This document shows, piece by piece, positions 11,655 through 22,700 of a stretch of 50,684 nt of DNA (positions are counted from its first letter, which is position 1; each line of letters opens with the position of its first letter). A program made the position numbers and the translations under genes. The DNA comes from Strigamia acuminata (taxonomy: Eukaryota; Arthropoda; Chilopoda; Geophilomorpha; Linotaeniidae): assembly GCA_949358305.1 (NCBI GenBank), contig CASHSZ010000050.1, positions 1 through 50,684 on the forward strand, given 5' to 3'. The notes below the pieces were generated by a model that ran no database searches, was not told the DNA's origin, and worked only from the letters and a program-made list of their open reading frames with translations.

Positions 11655-12870
11655 AATTGGTCGTTTAATCAATTAATTGGTTAATTCGTTAGACCGATTA
11701 ACGGACGAACGGACGGACAAATAATAGCGCCGCGAGTAGTAACCACAAAACCAACGTTGAATCTAGTCGCTTGATATCGACGGGGTTTCCCCCCTCCTCC
11801 GTGCTCACGCACGCTGTCCCGCATGGCACGCCGTTTTTATTCGCCCGCTCCGTTTCTTCTCTCGTTTGTTTGTTTTTTTTTTTTAAGAAATAATGCGATT
11901 GGATAGCCTTACTTACTCGTTTGTTCGTTTTTTTTTTGTTTGTTTGTTTGTTTGTTTTTCCCACTCTACGGAGTCCAACGAACCGATATATGTACGCGTG
12001 TGCGTCGCGAAGAAGGAGAAGGGCACAACAATGGCGGGGAAAAGCTTGATCCGCTGTTCACCTCGATGTCACGGCGCTGCGACGCGACGCTCGGCGATGC
12101 GAATTAAAAAGAAAAAATGAAACAAAATAAAACAAAGTGAAACAATAAAATGAAACGAAACGAAACAAAATAAAATGAAACGAATAAATGATCGGCGTTT
12201 TGAATCGTGCCGCGTCATGTTGCCCGGTTGCGCCACCAGGTGCCCGCGCAGCGCTCGGCGCTCGGTGTTCGGTGTTCGGCCCGTCCCGTGGACGGGGGAG
12301 GAGAAGAACGAAGCGGGGACTACGGGTTCGGGTTAGGCGCCGACGGCGTGGTCGATCGATTATATTTTCTCGTTTTCTATTTATCTTCTCGTAAGAGTGA
12401 GTTGTAAAGGCGTATAAAGAATAAACAATTGGAGCGAAAAGTAAACGGTCTTTTTATTCGTGTACATTTGTAAAATTTGAAAATTTTTCTTAAAACTAAG
12501 CGTGAATAAACGAGCGAAAAAAATGAGGCGGGCTCGCGCGACGAGCGACGGGTCTAGTTGTCGCATTAGTCGGTCCTGGTCGAGGAGCAGTCTGTCTGTC
12601 CTTAACGGTCAAAATGAGAATGGCACCGAAGAGACTCCGTACATTATTCGATGTGAAATCTGAAATCTGAAATCTGAAATCTGAAATCTGAAAAATCTGA
12701 AAAATCTGAAAAACCTGAAAAACCTGGGACCCGTGAAAACCCGAAATCTGAAAACCGATTGATTGGTCGGTCGATCAATCAATCGATCGATCGATCGGTG
12801 GACGGTTGGCTGCCTGCCCCGCCCACCCGCGACGATTGGCCCCACCGGCCGGCGGTGGCCCATTCTCGAC
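11655..12870. other. Spacer between gene 3 and the tandem array
   Basis: No gene is supported. The stretch contains T-rich runs (about 11870-11960), GAAAC/AAAAT-type A-rich sequence (12110-12190), a ~200-nt GC-rich patch (12200-12350), and an AATCTGAAA decamer-like repeat (12655-12720) with fewer units in copy B. A GATC/AATC run follows (12765-12798). Small open frames here are not conserved in form and look like chance. Confidence 0.6.
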
Positions 12871-15800
12871 TTATTTATTTATTATTTTGACCGGCCCGAA
12901 GGCCAGTCTGAGACCGAAAAAGCACGGCTGCTTTTACAAAGACGGGTATCGAATACCGCGCCGCTCGGCGGGTACTGTGCGCCGCTCGACCGAGCGGCGG
13001 GCCCGAGTCCCGAGTTCGATCTGAAAGTGTTGGCAAAACCCATCGAACGTGTTCGGGAAGACTCCCGTCCACAACGACGGCGCGAGACCCCCGGAAGATG
13101 AAAATAAAATACGAAACGGCTCATTTTCTATAAAATTTTTATTCTAACGAATTACGACGAAGATAACCTAATTATCGGTTAAAGCACGGACCGCAAAGTC
13201 GGTCCCACGACCGAAGAATTAAAATTTTAATCGTCTTTCTTTTTTCGTGTGATATTTTTTTTTACCTCGTACCGATCGCCACATCGGACACGAGTAGAAT
13301 GCACGCGACCGCACGCATGCTGCGAGGTTTAGACGGTCGAAGGAATGCCGGTAAGGGAGCTTATTTTCGGGGCGAGTCGTCGGGGCTGCCGCTGCCGCCG
13401 CTGTCGCTCAACGACCCCAACCGCATCTATTCGTCGGGACGGATACGTTCCATTTTCGGACTTATTTATTTATTTATTTATTTATTATTTTGACCGGCCC
13501 GAAGGCCAGTCTGAGACCGTGGCGAAGCAAGGGTCCTTTTATATCGGATACCGCGCCGCTCGGCGGGTACTGTGCGCCGCTCGACCGAGCGGCGGGCCCG
13601 AGTCCCGAGTTCGATCTGAAAGTGTTGGCAAAACCCATCGAACGTGTTCGGGAAGACTCCCGTCCACAACGACGGCGCGAGACCCCCGGAAGATGAAAAT
13701 AAAATACGAAACGGCTCATTTTCTATAAAATTTTTATTACGACGAATTACGACGAAGATAACCTAATTAACGGTTAAAGTACGAACCGCAAAGTCGGTGC
13801 CACGACCGGAGAATTAAAATTTTAATCGTCTTCCTTTCTCTGATGATCTTTTTTTTTTTTACTCCGTACCGATTGCCACGTCGGACACGAGTAGAATGCA
13901 CGCGACCGCACGAGCGCTGCGAGGTTTGAACGAACAAACGGATGCCAGCGCAGGACCTTATTTTCGGGGCGATTCGTCCGGGCTGTCGCTGCCGCTGACG
14001 CCGCTCAACGACACCACCTGCCCCTATTCTGGCCGGGACGGGGGCGTTCTATTTCCGATTTATTCATTTATTTGTTATTTTGACCGGCCCGAAGGCCAGT
14101 CTGAGACCGAGACCCACCGACCGACCATTGGATGGTAGGCGACTCGACCAACAGAAAATGGCGACGAACATTTTAGGAGACGGAACCACACCAACGACCG
14201 ACCGGCCATTTGGTACTCAACAGGTACTCCAGTCTCGATCTGAAAAACGTCCGCAATGTCTATCGGATGCGATGACCGGGACTCGCATCGACTGCGACGG
14301 TACACGGTCCCTGGGAAATGATTTAAAAATGTAAAACGACGATTATTTTGTAAAACTTTTATTCGAATCTGCCACAACGAAGATAACCTAATTAACGGTT
14401 AAAGCACGAACCGCAAAGTCGGTGCCACGACTGGAGAATTAAAATTTTAATCGTCTTCCTTTCTCTGATGATCTTTTTTTTTTTTACTCTGTACCGATCG
14501 CCACGTCGGACACGAGTAGAATGCACGCGACCGCACGAGCGCTGCGAGGTTTGAACGAACGAACGGATGCCGGCGCAGGACCTTATTTTCGGGGCGAGTT
14601 AGTCGTCGGGGCTGTCGCTGCCGCTGACGTCGCTGCCGCTGACGTCGCTCAACGACGCCACCCACCCTTATTCTCGCCGGGACGGGTGCGACCTATTTCC
14701 GATCCATTTATTTATTTATTTATTTATTTATTATTTTGACCGGCCCGAAGGCCAGTCTGAGACCGAGACCGCTCTCGGAGACCCGTCGACAAAATCACTG
14801 GCTGGAGCGTGCATCGGACCGACGACCGATAAACGGATGGGTGAAAAAATGCCAGTGGTCCGCACCGATCGTCGGGGCGTGAATGTCGACCTCTCACATC
14901 GGTCTCGATCCGAAAGCACTCACGGGGTCAATTGAACGCACCGAAGGCGACTGCCATCGAATACGACGGCGCAAGACCCCCGGGAGGTGAAAATAAAATG
15001 CGGAGCGGCGGGTTTCCTATAAAATTTTTATTGCGATAAAGTGCGACGAAGATAACCTAATTAACGGTTAAAACGCAAACCACAAAGTCGGTTCCACGAC
15101 CGGAGAACTAAAATTTTAATCGTCTTTCCTTTTGCGTGTAATATTTTTTTTTTACCCCGTACCGATCGCCACACCGGACACGAGTAGAATGCACGCGACC
15201 GCACGCGCGCTGCGAGGTTTAGACGGACGAAGAAATGCCGGTGCGGGAGCCTTTTTTCGGGGCGAGTCGTCGGGGCTACCGCCGCCGCTGCCGCCGCTCA
15301 ACGACGCCACCCGCCCCTAGTCTCGCCGGGACGGGAGCGTTCTATTTCCGATTTATTCATTTATTTGTTATTTTGACCGGCCCGAAGGCCAGTCTGAGCC
15401 CGAGACCGATTGGGGACCTGTCGACCACCCATTTGGTGCACAAGCATAAATACCGCACCACCGACCGATCCTCGGGTGGGAGAGGCGAATGCCATCTTGT
15501 CATCCAACGGGGATCGAGCGGCGCACGAGACGGGGGCGACGGCCCTCTCACTTTCGTCTCGATCTGAGGATCCCCTCAAAATCCGTAGAACGCGATGATT
15601 GAAACTAACGCCTACTACGACGGCACGAGACCCCCGGAAGATGAAAATAAAATGCATAACGGCTGATTTTCTATAAAAATTTTATTCCAACGAATTACGA
15701 CGAAGATAACCTAATTAACGGTTAAAGCACGAGCCGCAAAGTCGGTGCCACGACCGGAGAATTAAAATTTTAATCGTCTTTCCTTTTTCGGGTGATCTAT

Positions 15801-16614
15801 GCCGATCGCCACATCGGACACGAGTAGAATGCACGCGACCGCACGCGCACTGCGAGGTTTAGACGAGCAAACGGATGCCGGCGCGGGAGCTTATCTTTTG
15901 CGACGAGTCGTCGGGGTTGCCGCTGCCACCACCACCGCCACCGTCCAGCGACCCCAACCGCCTTTATTCGCCGACTCGTTTATTTATTTATTTATTTATT
16001 TATTTGTTTATTTTTTTTGACCGGCCCGAAGGCCGGTCTGAGACCGAGAGGTGCTCTCGACAAAGATGTGTCCACCGTTGGATGCAAGAACTCGGGTACC
16101 GCGCCACTCGACGGGTACTGCGCCGCTCGGACGAGCCACGGCCCCTCGTTCCGCTGGCGATCTGGAAACTCCCACAAAGTCCGTCGAACGCATCGAGCGA
16201 GACTCGCTCCGATTATGACGGCGCAAGACCCCCGAAAGATGAAAATGAAATACGGAAATGTCAATTTTCCGTAAAAATTTTATTCCGATAAATTGCGACG
16301 ACGATAATCTAATTAACGATTAAAGCACGAACCGCGAAGTCGGTTCCACAACCGGAGAATTAAAATTTTAATCGTCTTTCTTTTTCGTGTGATATTTTTT
16401 TTACCTCGTACCGGTCGCTACATCGGACACGAGTAGAATGCACGCGACCGCACGCGCTGCGAGGATTAGACGGACGAAGGACGCACGAAGGGATGCCGAC
16501 GCGGGACTTTATTTTCGGGGCGAGTCATCGAGGTTGCCGCTGCCGCCGCCACTCACTCGACGACCCCAGCTGCCACTATTCGCCGGGACGAACGCGTTCT
16601 ATTTCCCGACCTAC

Positions 16615-16665
<51 letters not shown>

Positions 16666-17640
16666 TTTTGACCGACCCGAAGGCCAGTCTGAGACCGACG
16701 AAGCAAGGGAGGTTTAAAAAAGACGGGTATCGGATACCGTGCCGCTCGGCGGGTACTGGCGCCGCTCGACCGAGCGACGGGCCCGAGTTCCGCATTCGAT
16801 CTGAAAGTGTCGGCAAAACCCATCGAACGTGTTCGGGAAGACTCCCGTCCACAACGACGGCGCGAGACCCCCGGAAGATGAAAATAAAATACGAAACGGC
16901 TGATTTTCTGTGAAATTTTTATTACGACGAGTTGCGACGAAGATAACCTAATTAACGGTTAAAGCACGAACCGCAAAGTCGGTTCCACGACCGGAGAATT
17001 AAAACTTTAATCGTCTTTCTTTTTCGGGTGATCTTTTTTTTACTCTGTACCGATCGCCACACCGGACACGAGTAGAATGCACGCGACCGCACGCGCTGCG
17101 AGGTTTAGACGGACGAAGGAATGCTGGTGCGGGAGCTTATTTTCGGGGCGAGTCGTCGGGGCTACCGCCGCCGCTGCCGCCGCTCAACGACGCCACCCGC
17201 CCCTAGTCTCGCCGGGACGGGGGCGTTCTATTTTCGATTTATTCATTTATTTGTTATTTTGACCGGCCCGAAGGCCAGTCCGAGACCGTGACGAAGCAAG
17301 GGAGTTATTTGATCGGATACCGCGCCGCTCGGCGGGTACTGGCGCCGCTCGACCGAGCGGCGGGCCCGAGTTCCGCGTCCGATCTGAAAGCATTCGCGAA
17401 GCCCGTCGAACGTGTTCGGGAAGACTCCCGTCCACAACGACGACGCGAGACCCTCGGAAGATGAAAATAAAATACGATACGGCCGATTTTCTATAAAATT
17501 TTTATCCCGATAAGTCACGACGAAGATAATCCAATTAACCGTTAAAGCACGGGTCGCGGAGTCGATTCCACGACCGGGGAATCAAATTTCGACTGTCTGT
17601 CTTCCCCCGTTACCCGTTTTTTAATTCCGAGCGATGTCCG
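12870..17640. repeat. Tandem array of eight ~0.6-kb constant/variable units (copy A)
   Basis: Eight units, marked by an identical hairpin (GGCC-CGAA-GGCC within flanking GAC/GTC) at 12889, 13492, 14082, 14738, 15375, 16019, 16670 and 17261. Spacing is 590-656 bp. Each full unit has, in + order: a T/A microsatellite, the hairpin, a variable segment of ~95-180 bp, and a constant block starting CGATCTGAAA. AAAATAAAAT and then TATAAAA ~30 nt later follow. Next come TAATTAACGGTTAA, the palindrome ATTAAAATTTTAAT, a T-run, and a segment starting GAGTAGAATGCACG. The small frame beginning MHATARALRGL is open in most units but shifts frame between units, so conserved protein coding is unlikely. Non-coding RNA units or a satellite are the best readings. 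Function unknown. Confidence 0.85.
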
Positions 17641-17947
17641 GCGCGCGCCCGTTCGCTCCCTCCCTCTACCCGGAATAGACAGACGCGAGAACGGAGCAAA
17701 ATCTCTGACCTCGGCCCGTCCCGCCGCTAGTTTATTTATTTTCGACTTATTTATTTATTTATTTATTTATTTATCTATTTATTATTTTGTTTGTTTATTT
17801 AATTATTCTATTTCATTTTATTTTTTTAATGAATTATTATTATTATTGTTGTTTAGCTAGAAGTATGCTACGTCGCGTGTCATTATCGCCATTGTTATCA
17901 CCGGGCGTCGCGTCGGTTCATTCGCCAAAATCAGACAGACAGACACA
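17640..17947. other. AT-rich spacer before gene 4
   Basis: TTTA-type microsatellite and T/A-rich sequence (about 17728-17850) followed by ~90 nt of mixed sequence that could hold the gene 4 promoter and 5' UTR. No clear TATA box at a convincing distance was seen. Confidence 0.5.
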
Positions 17948-19180
17948 ATGGACGCGACACGCGCTTCGCACACGGAGGTAAATTATTAAACCATTACTTG
18001 TAAAATGTTATTTTGTCAATTGGCCGCGTTCGCGTTTTGCGTGCGCAGAATGCACGAACTCACCGAGTTACTCGCGTAAACGTTAGCGTCGCCGTTGTTC
18101 TCGTCGCTAGACGAAACGACCAATTTGACGAATGGACGAACGAGTTTAACGAATTTGATAAAACTTAACGAGTGGACGAGATTAACGAATGAATGAATAA
18201 ATAAAAAAAAATAAAGAAATAAATAGGCGTTTGTTTCGGGGCAATTCGTATAGTGCAACGAGTCGTGCGGTGAAACTATAGCGCCCCCCTCTCGCTCGTC
18301 CTTCGGTCTCTTTTCCTCACCTCCACCCCTTCTTCTTTCGGTTTTACCGCGCTCGCGCTTCGATTTAATTCAATTTAATTTAATTTATTCCTTCTCTACA
18401 GATGCCGATCGAAAACGAGAGCGAGAGTGGGAGCGAGAACGAGGCGCTGACGCAGCTGCAGCCGCCGCAGTCGCAGCTACCGTCGCAACCACCGTCACCG
18501 GGGACGTCGGAGACGCCGACGCAGCCACAGTCGCCGGAGACGCAGCGAACGGTAAAGCGTCCCGGGGAAGCGGGCGATCCGGCGCCAACCAAAAAGGTAT
18601 CCCGTCAAGATTGTCGTCGTTCATTCGTCTATTCATTCGCCTATTCCCCCTCCATTTTCCAGCCGCGTCAAGACGGAGAATCGTCGCCAGCGCGCGTCGT
18701 CGCCTCGTCGTCGAGCGACGCCGTCCCATCTACGTCGTCCGCCGCTCCCTTGTCGGGCGGGCTGGAGGCTCCGGCAAAGACAGTGGCGGAGGAGGGAGAG
18801 GGCGAAGAAGGAGGAGAGGGAGGAGAAGGAGAAGAAGAGGAAGAAGAAGAAGATGAAGAGGAAGAGGAGGAAGAGAGCGACGACCGAGACGTCGCCGATG
18901 GAGTCGAGTTGCTCCCGGCTGGAGGCCCCGTGTTCTCGCGTTTGGCGTTGGACGCGCACCGCGCTATAGTTAGAATGCTGATGCGCATGGTGAGTGAGTC
19001 AGTCGGTGGAAAACGTTCACCGTGCATGTACGCACCTTTTTTTCCCCGTATTTCGACAAACATTCGTTTTTTTTTTTTTTTTTTTTTTTTTAGCCGCCAC
19101 CCAACACTGGTGGCTCCTCCGACGCACCGGCGGTTACCCGCGAGTCGAAGAAACGGGACAGTGAGCGAATTCTCCACTAA
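17948..19180 (+). CDS. Gene 4 (copy A): acidic Pro/Gln/Ser-rich protein, unknown function
   Basis: Not recognised. The model has four exons in phase 0: 17948-17977, 18402-18596, 18663-18989 and 19094-19180, giving 212 aa. A second in-frame ATG opens exon 2, so translation might start there if exon 1 is not used. The protein is Ser/Pro/Gln/Thr-rich (residues ~20-75). A Ser-rich linker leads to a long Glu/Gly then Glu/Asp run (~125-155) and a short hydrophobic-basic helix (ALDAHRAIVRMLMRM, ~170-184). The Ser/Gly/Lys tail ends RILH. An alternative donor (GTGAGC at 19161) spliced to the AG before 19222 would end the protein a few residues earlier. The first intron is long (424 nt) for this element. 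The intron between exons 2 and 3 is 66 nt and also open, so retention would add 22 residues. Confidence 0.5.
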
Positions 19181-19413
19181 GCGCCTCTTCGAATACTCAT
19201 CTTTTCTTCTCTCATTTCAGAATAGATGGATAGGCAGATAAAGGCGACATCGAGGATCGAAACGGCCAATATTTCATTTTATTTCATTTCATTTCATCTT
19301 TATTTTATTTTATTTTATTTTATTTTATTTTATTTTTTTATGTATTCGATTTGTTTATTAATTTGTTTGTTTGTTTTCATTTGTTTTCATCGATTCGTTT
19401 AAAATGCTAGACG

Positions 19414-19419
19414 AATAAA
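19414..19419 (+). promoter_or_regulatory. Polyadenylation signal of gene 4
   Basis: AATAAA about 235 nt after the stop codon, followed about 30 nt later by a GT-rich stretch (GGTTGTTGTTGCGTGG), the usual downstream element pattern. Confidence 0.5.
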
Positions 19420-19439
19420 AAATAAATAAATAGATAAAC

Positions 19440-19751
19440 GAACTCGGTTGTTGTTGCGTGGCTTCTTTAAGCGAGCTCGGGGTTGCCTCGCACGCACGAG
19501 GGGCGCACCGGTAGTTACTTCCGTGGTGTTGCGCCGTGCACACCGTGCGCCGACGGTAGTTTGCGCGCATTGTCTGTCGCGCGACCCACTCGGTCTATCG
19601 GTACGGAGGCATCGTCGTGGTTCGTATTTTGGAGCGGCCGTGTCTGGCCTCGAGAGGGAGAGGAGGGGGAGGAGGAGGAGGGAGGGGAGACGGTGACAAA
19701 TATTTATTTTGAAACAAATTACCGGGACTACCGGCGCTCGTTGGCGCCCGT
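19440..19751. other. Junction sequence between gene 4 and terminal array A
   Basis: GC-rich unique sequence with a GGA-rich stretch (about 19660-19690). It is almost identical at 47433-47744 in copy B, so it belongs to the mobile unit. No gene is supported. Confidence 0.5.
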
Positions 19752-22700
19752 TGTCCCGTGCGGGCCGTTAACGGGCCGCCGACGATCCCGCAACGGCCCC
19801 GTAACGGCCCGTACGGGCCGTTAACGGGCCGCACGAGGTTGGCGAGGCCGCCGCACGGGCCGCCGACGGTCCCGTAACGACCCCGTTAACGGCCCGTGCG
19901 AGTCGTTAACGGGCCGCCGACGGTCCCGTCACGATCCCGTAACGGCCCGTACAAGCCGTTAACGGGCCGCCGACGGTCCCGTCACGATCCCGTCACGGCT
20001 CGTGCGGGCCGTTAACGGGCCGCCGACGGTCCCGTCACGATCCCGTCACGGCCCGTGCGGGCCGTTAACGGGCTGCCGACGGTCCCGTCACGATCCCGTC
20101 ACGGCTCGTGCGGGCCGTTAACGGGCCGCCGACGGTCCCGTCACGATCCCGTCACGGCCCGTGCGGGCCGTTAACGGGCTGCCGACGGTCCCGTCACGAT
20201 CCCGTCAACGGCCCGCATGGAGTCGTACGGGCCGTTAACGGGCTGCCGACGGTCCCGTCACGATCCCGTCACGGCTCGTGCGGGCCGTTAACGGGCCGCC
20301 GACAGTCCCGTCACGATCCCGTCACGGCCTGTGCGGGCCGTTAACGGCGTAAAACCAAAAACAGGATTCGAGATTAATGTCTATGAATGTTGTACGCGTT
20401 TTCACGTACGTGTTGTCGGTTGTTGATTTTTTCGATTTACGCCGTAACGGCCCGTTAACGGCCCGTTAACGGCCCGTCAACGGCCCGTCAACGGCCCGCA
20501 ACGGCCCGCACGGGCCGTTAACGGGCCGTCGACGATCCCGTCACGATCCCGCAACGGCCCGCACGGGCCGTTAACGGGCCGCTGACGGTCCCGTCACGAT
20601 CCCGTCACGGCCTTCGTTCCCGGACTTCGGCTCGCCGACGGCCCGTACGACCTCACGCGGGCCGTTAACGGGCCGTTAACGGCCCGTTAACGGCCCGTTA
20701 ACGGCGTAAAACCAAAAACAGGATTCGAGATTAATGTCTATGAATGTTGTACGCGTTTTCATGTACGTGTTGTCGGTTGTTGATTTTTTCGATTCACGCC
20801 GTAACGGCCCGTTAACGGCCCGTTAACGGCCCGTCAACGGCCCGTCAACGGCCCGCAACGGCCCGCACGGGCCGTTAACGGGCCGTCGACGATCCCGTCA
20901 CGATCCCGCAACGGCCCGCACGGGCCGTTAACGGGCCGCTGACGGTCCCGTCACGATCCCGTCACGGCCTTCGTTCCCGGACTTCGGCTCGCCGACGGCC
21001 CGTACGACCTCACGCGGGCCGTTAACGGGCCGTTAACGGCCCGTTAACGGCCCGTTAACGGCGTAAAACCAAAAACAGGATTCGAGATTAATGTCTATGA
21101 ATGTTGTACGCGTTTTCATGTACGTGTTGTCGGTTGTTGATTTTTTCGATTCACGCCGTAACGGCCCGTTAACGGCCCGTTAACGGCCCGTCAACGGCCC
21201 GTCAACGGCCCGCAACGGCCCGCACGGGCCGTTAACGGGCCGTCGACGATCCCGTCACGATCCCGCAACGGCCCGCACGGGCCGTTAACGGGCCGCTGAC
21301 GGTCCCGTCACGATCCCGCAACGGCCCGCACGGGCCGTTAACGGGCCGTCGACGATCCCGTCACGATCCCGCAACGGCCCGCACGGGCCGTTAACGGGCC
21401 GCTGACGGTCCCGTCACGATCCCGCAACGGCCCGCACGGGCCGTTAACGGGCCGTCGACGGTCCCGTCACGATCCCGCAACGGCCCGCACGGGCCGTTAA
21501 CGGCCCGTTAACGGCCCGTTAACGGCCCGTTAACGGGGCAAAACCGAAAACAGGATTCGAGATTAATGTCTATGAATGTTGTACGCGTTTTCACGTACGT
21601 GTTGTCGGTTGTTGATTTTTTCGATTCACGCCGTAACGGCCCGTTAACGGCCCGTTAACGGCCCGTCAACGGCCCGTCAACGGCCCGCAACGGCCCGCAC
21701 GGGCCGTTAACGGGCCGTCGACGATCCCGTCACGATCCCGCAACGGCCCGCACGGGCCGTTAACGGGCCGCTGACGGTCCCGTCACGATCCCGTCACGGC
21801 CTTCGTTCCCGGACTTCGGCTCGCCGACGGCCCGTACGACCTCACGCGGGCCGTTAACGGGCCGTTAACGGCCCGTTAACGGCCCGTTAACGGCGTAAAA
21901 CCAAAAACAGGATTCGAGATTAATGTCTATGAATGTTGTACGCGTTTTCATGTACGTGTTGTCGGTTGTTGATTTTTTCGATTCACGCCGTAACGGCCCG
22001 TTAACGGCCCGTTAACGGCCCGTCAACGGCCCGTCAACGGCCCGCAACGGCCCGCACGGGCCGTTAACGGGCCGTCGACGATCCCGTCACGATCCCGCAA
22101 CGGCCCGCACGGGCCGTTAACGGGCCGCTGACGGTCCCGTCACGATCCCGCAACGGCCCGCACGGGCCGTTAACGGGCCGTCGACGATCCCGTCACGATC
22201 CCGCAACGGCCCGCACGGGCCGTTAACGGGCCGCTGACGGTCCCGTCACGATCCCGCAACGGCCCGCACGGGCCGTTAACGGGCCGTCGACGGTCCCGTC
22301 ACGATCCCGCAACGGCCCGCACGGGCCGTTAACGGCCCGTTAACGGCCCGTTAACGGCCCGTTAACGGGGCAAAACCGAAAACAGGATTCGAGATTAATG
22401 TCTATGAATGTTGTACGCGTTTTCACGTACGTGTTGTCGGTTGTTGATTTTTTCGATTCACGCCGTAACGGCCCGTTAACGGCCCGTTAACGGCCCGTCA
22501 ACGGCCCGTCAACGGCCCGCAACGGCCCGCACGGGCCGTTAACGGGCCGTCGACGATCCCGTCACGATCCCGCAACGGCCCGCACGGGCCGTTAACGGGC
22601 CGCTGACGGTCCCGTCACGATCCCGTCACGGCCTTCGTTCCCGGACTTCGGCTCGCCGACGGCCCGTACGACCTCACGCGGGCCGTTAACGGGCCGTTAA

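Noticed and set aside
11893-12120. 75-aa frame in the gene 3 upstream spacer
   Set aside because: It begins in a T-rich/GTTT repeat and ends in an A-rich tract, with no splice partner or recognisable motif.
12870-17640. CRISPR array
   Set aside because: The units are ~600 bp, the context is intron-bearing eukaryotic DNA, and no Cas-like gene is present. The constant/variable layout is reported instead as a cassette-like array.
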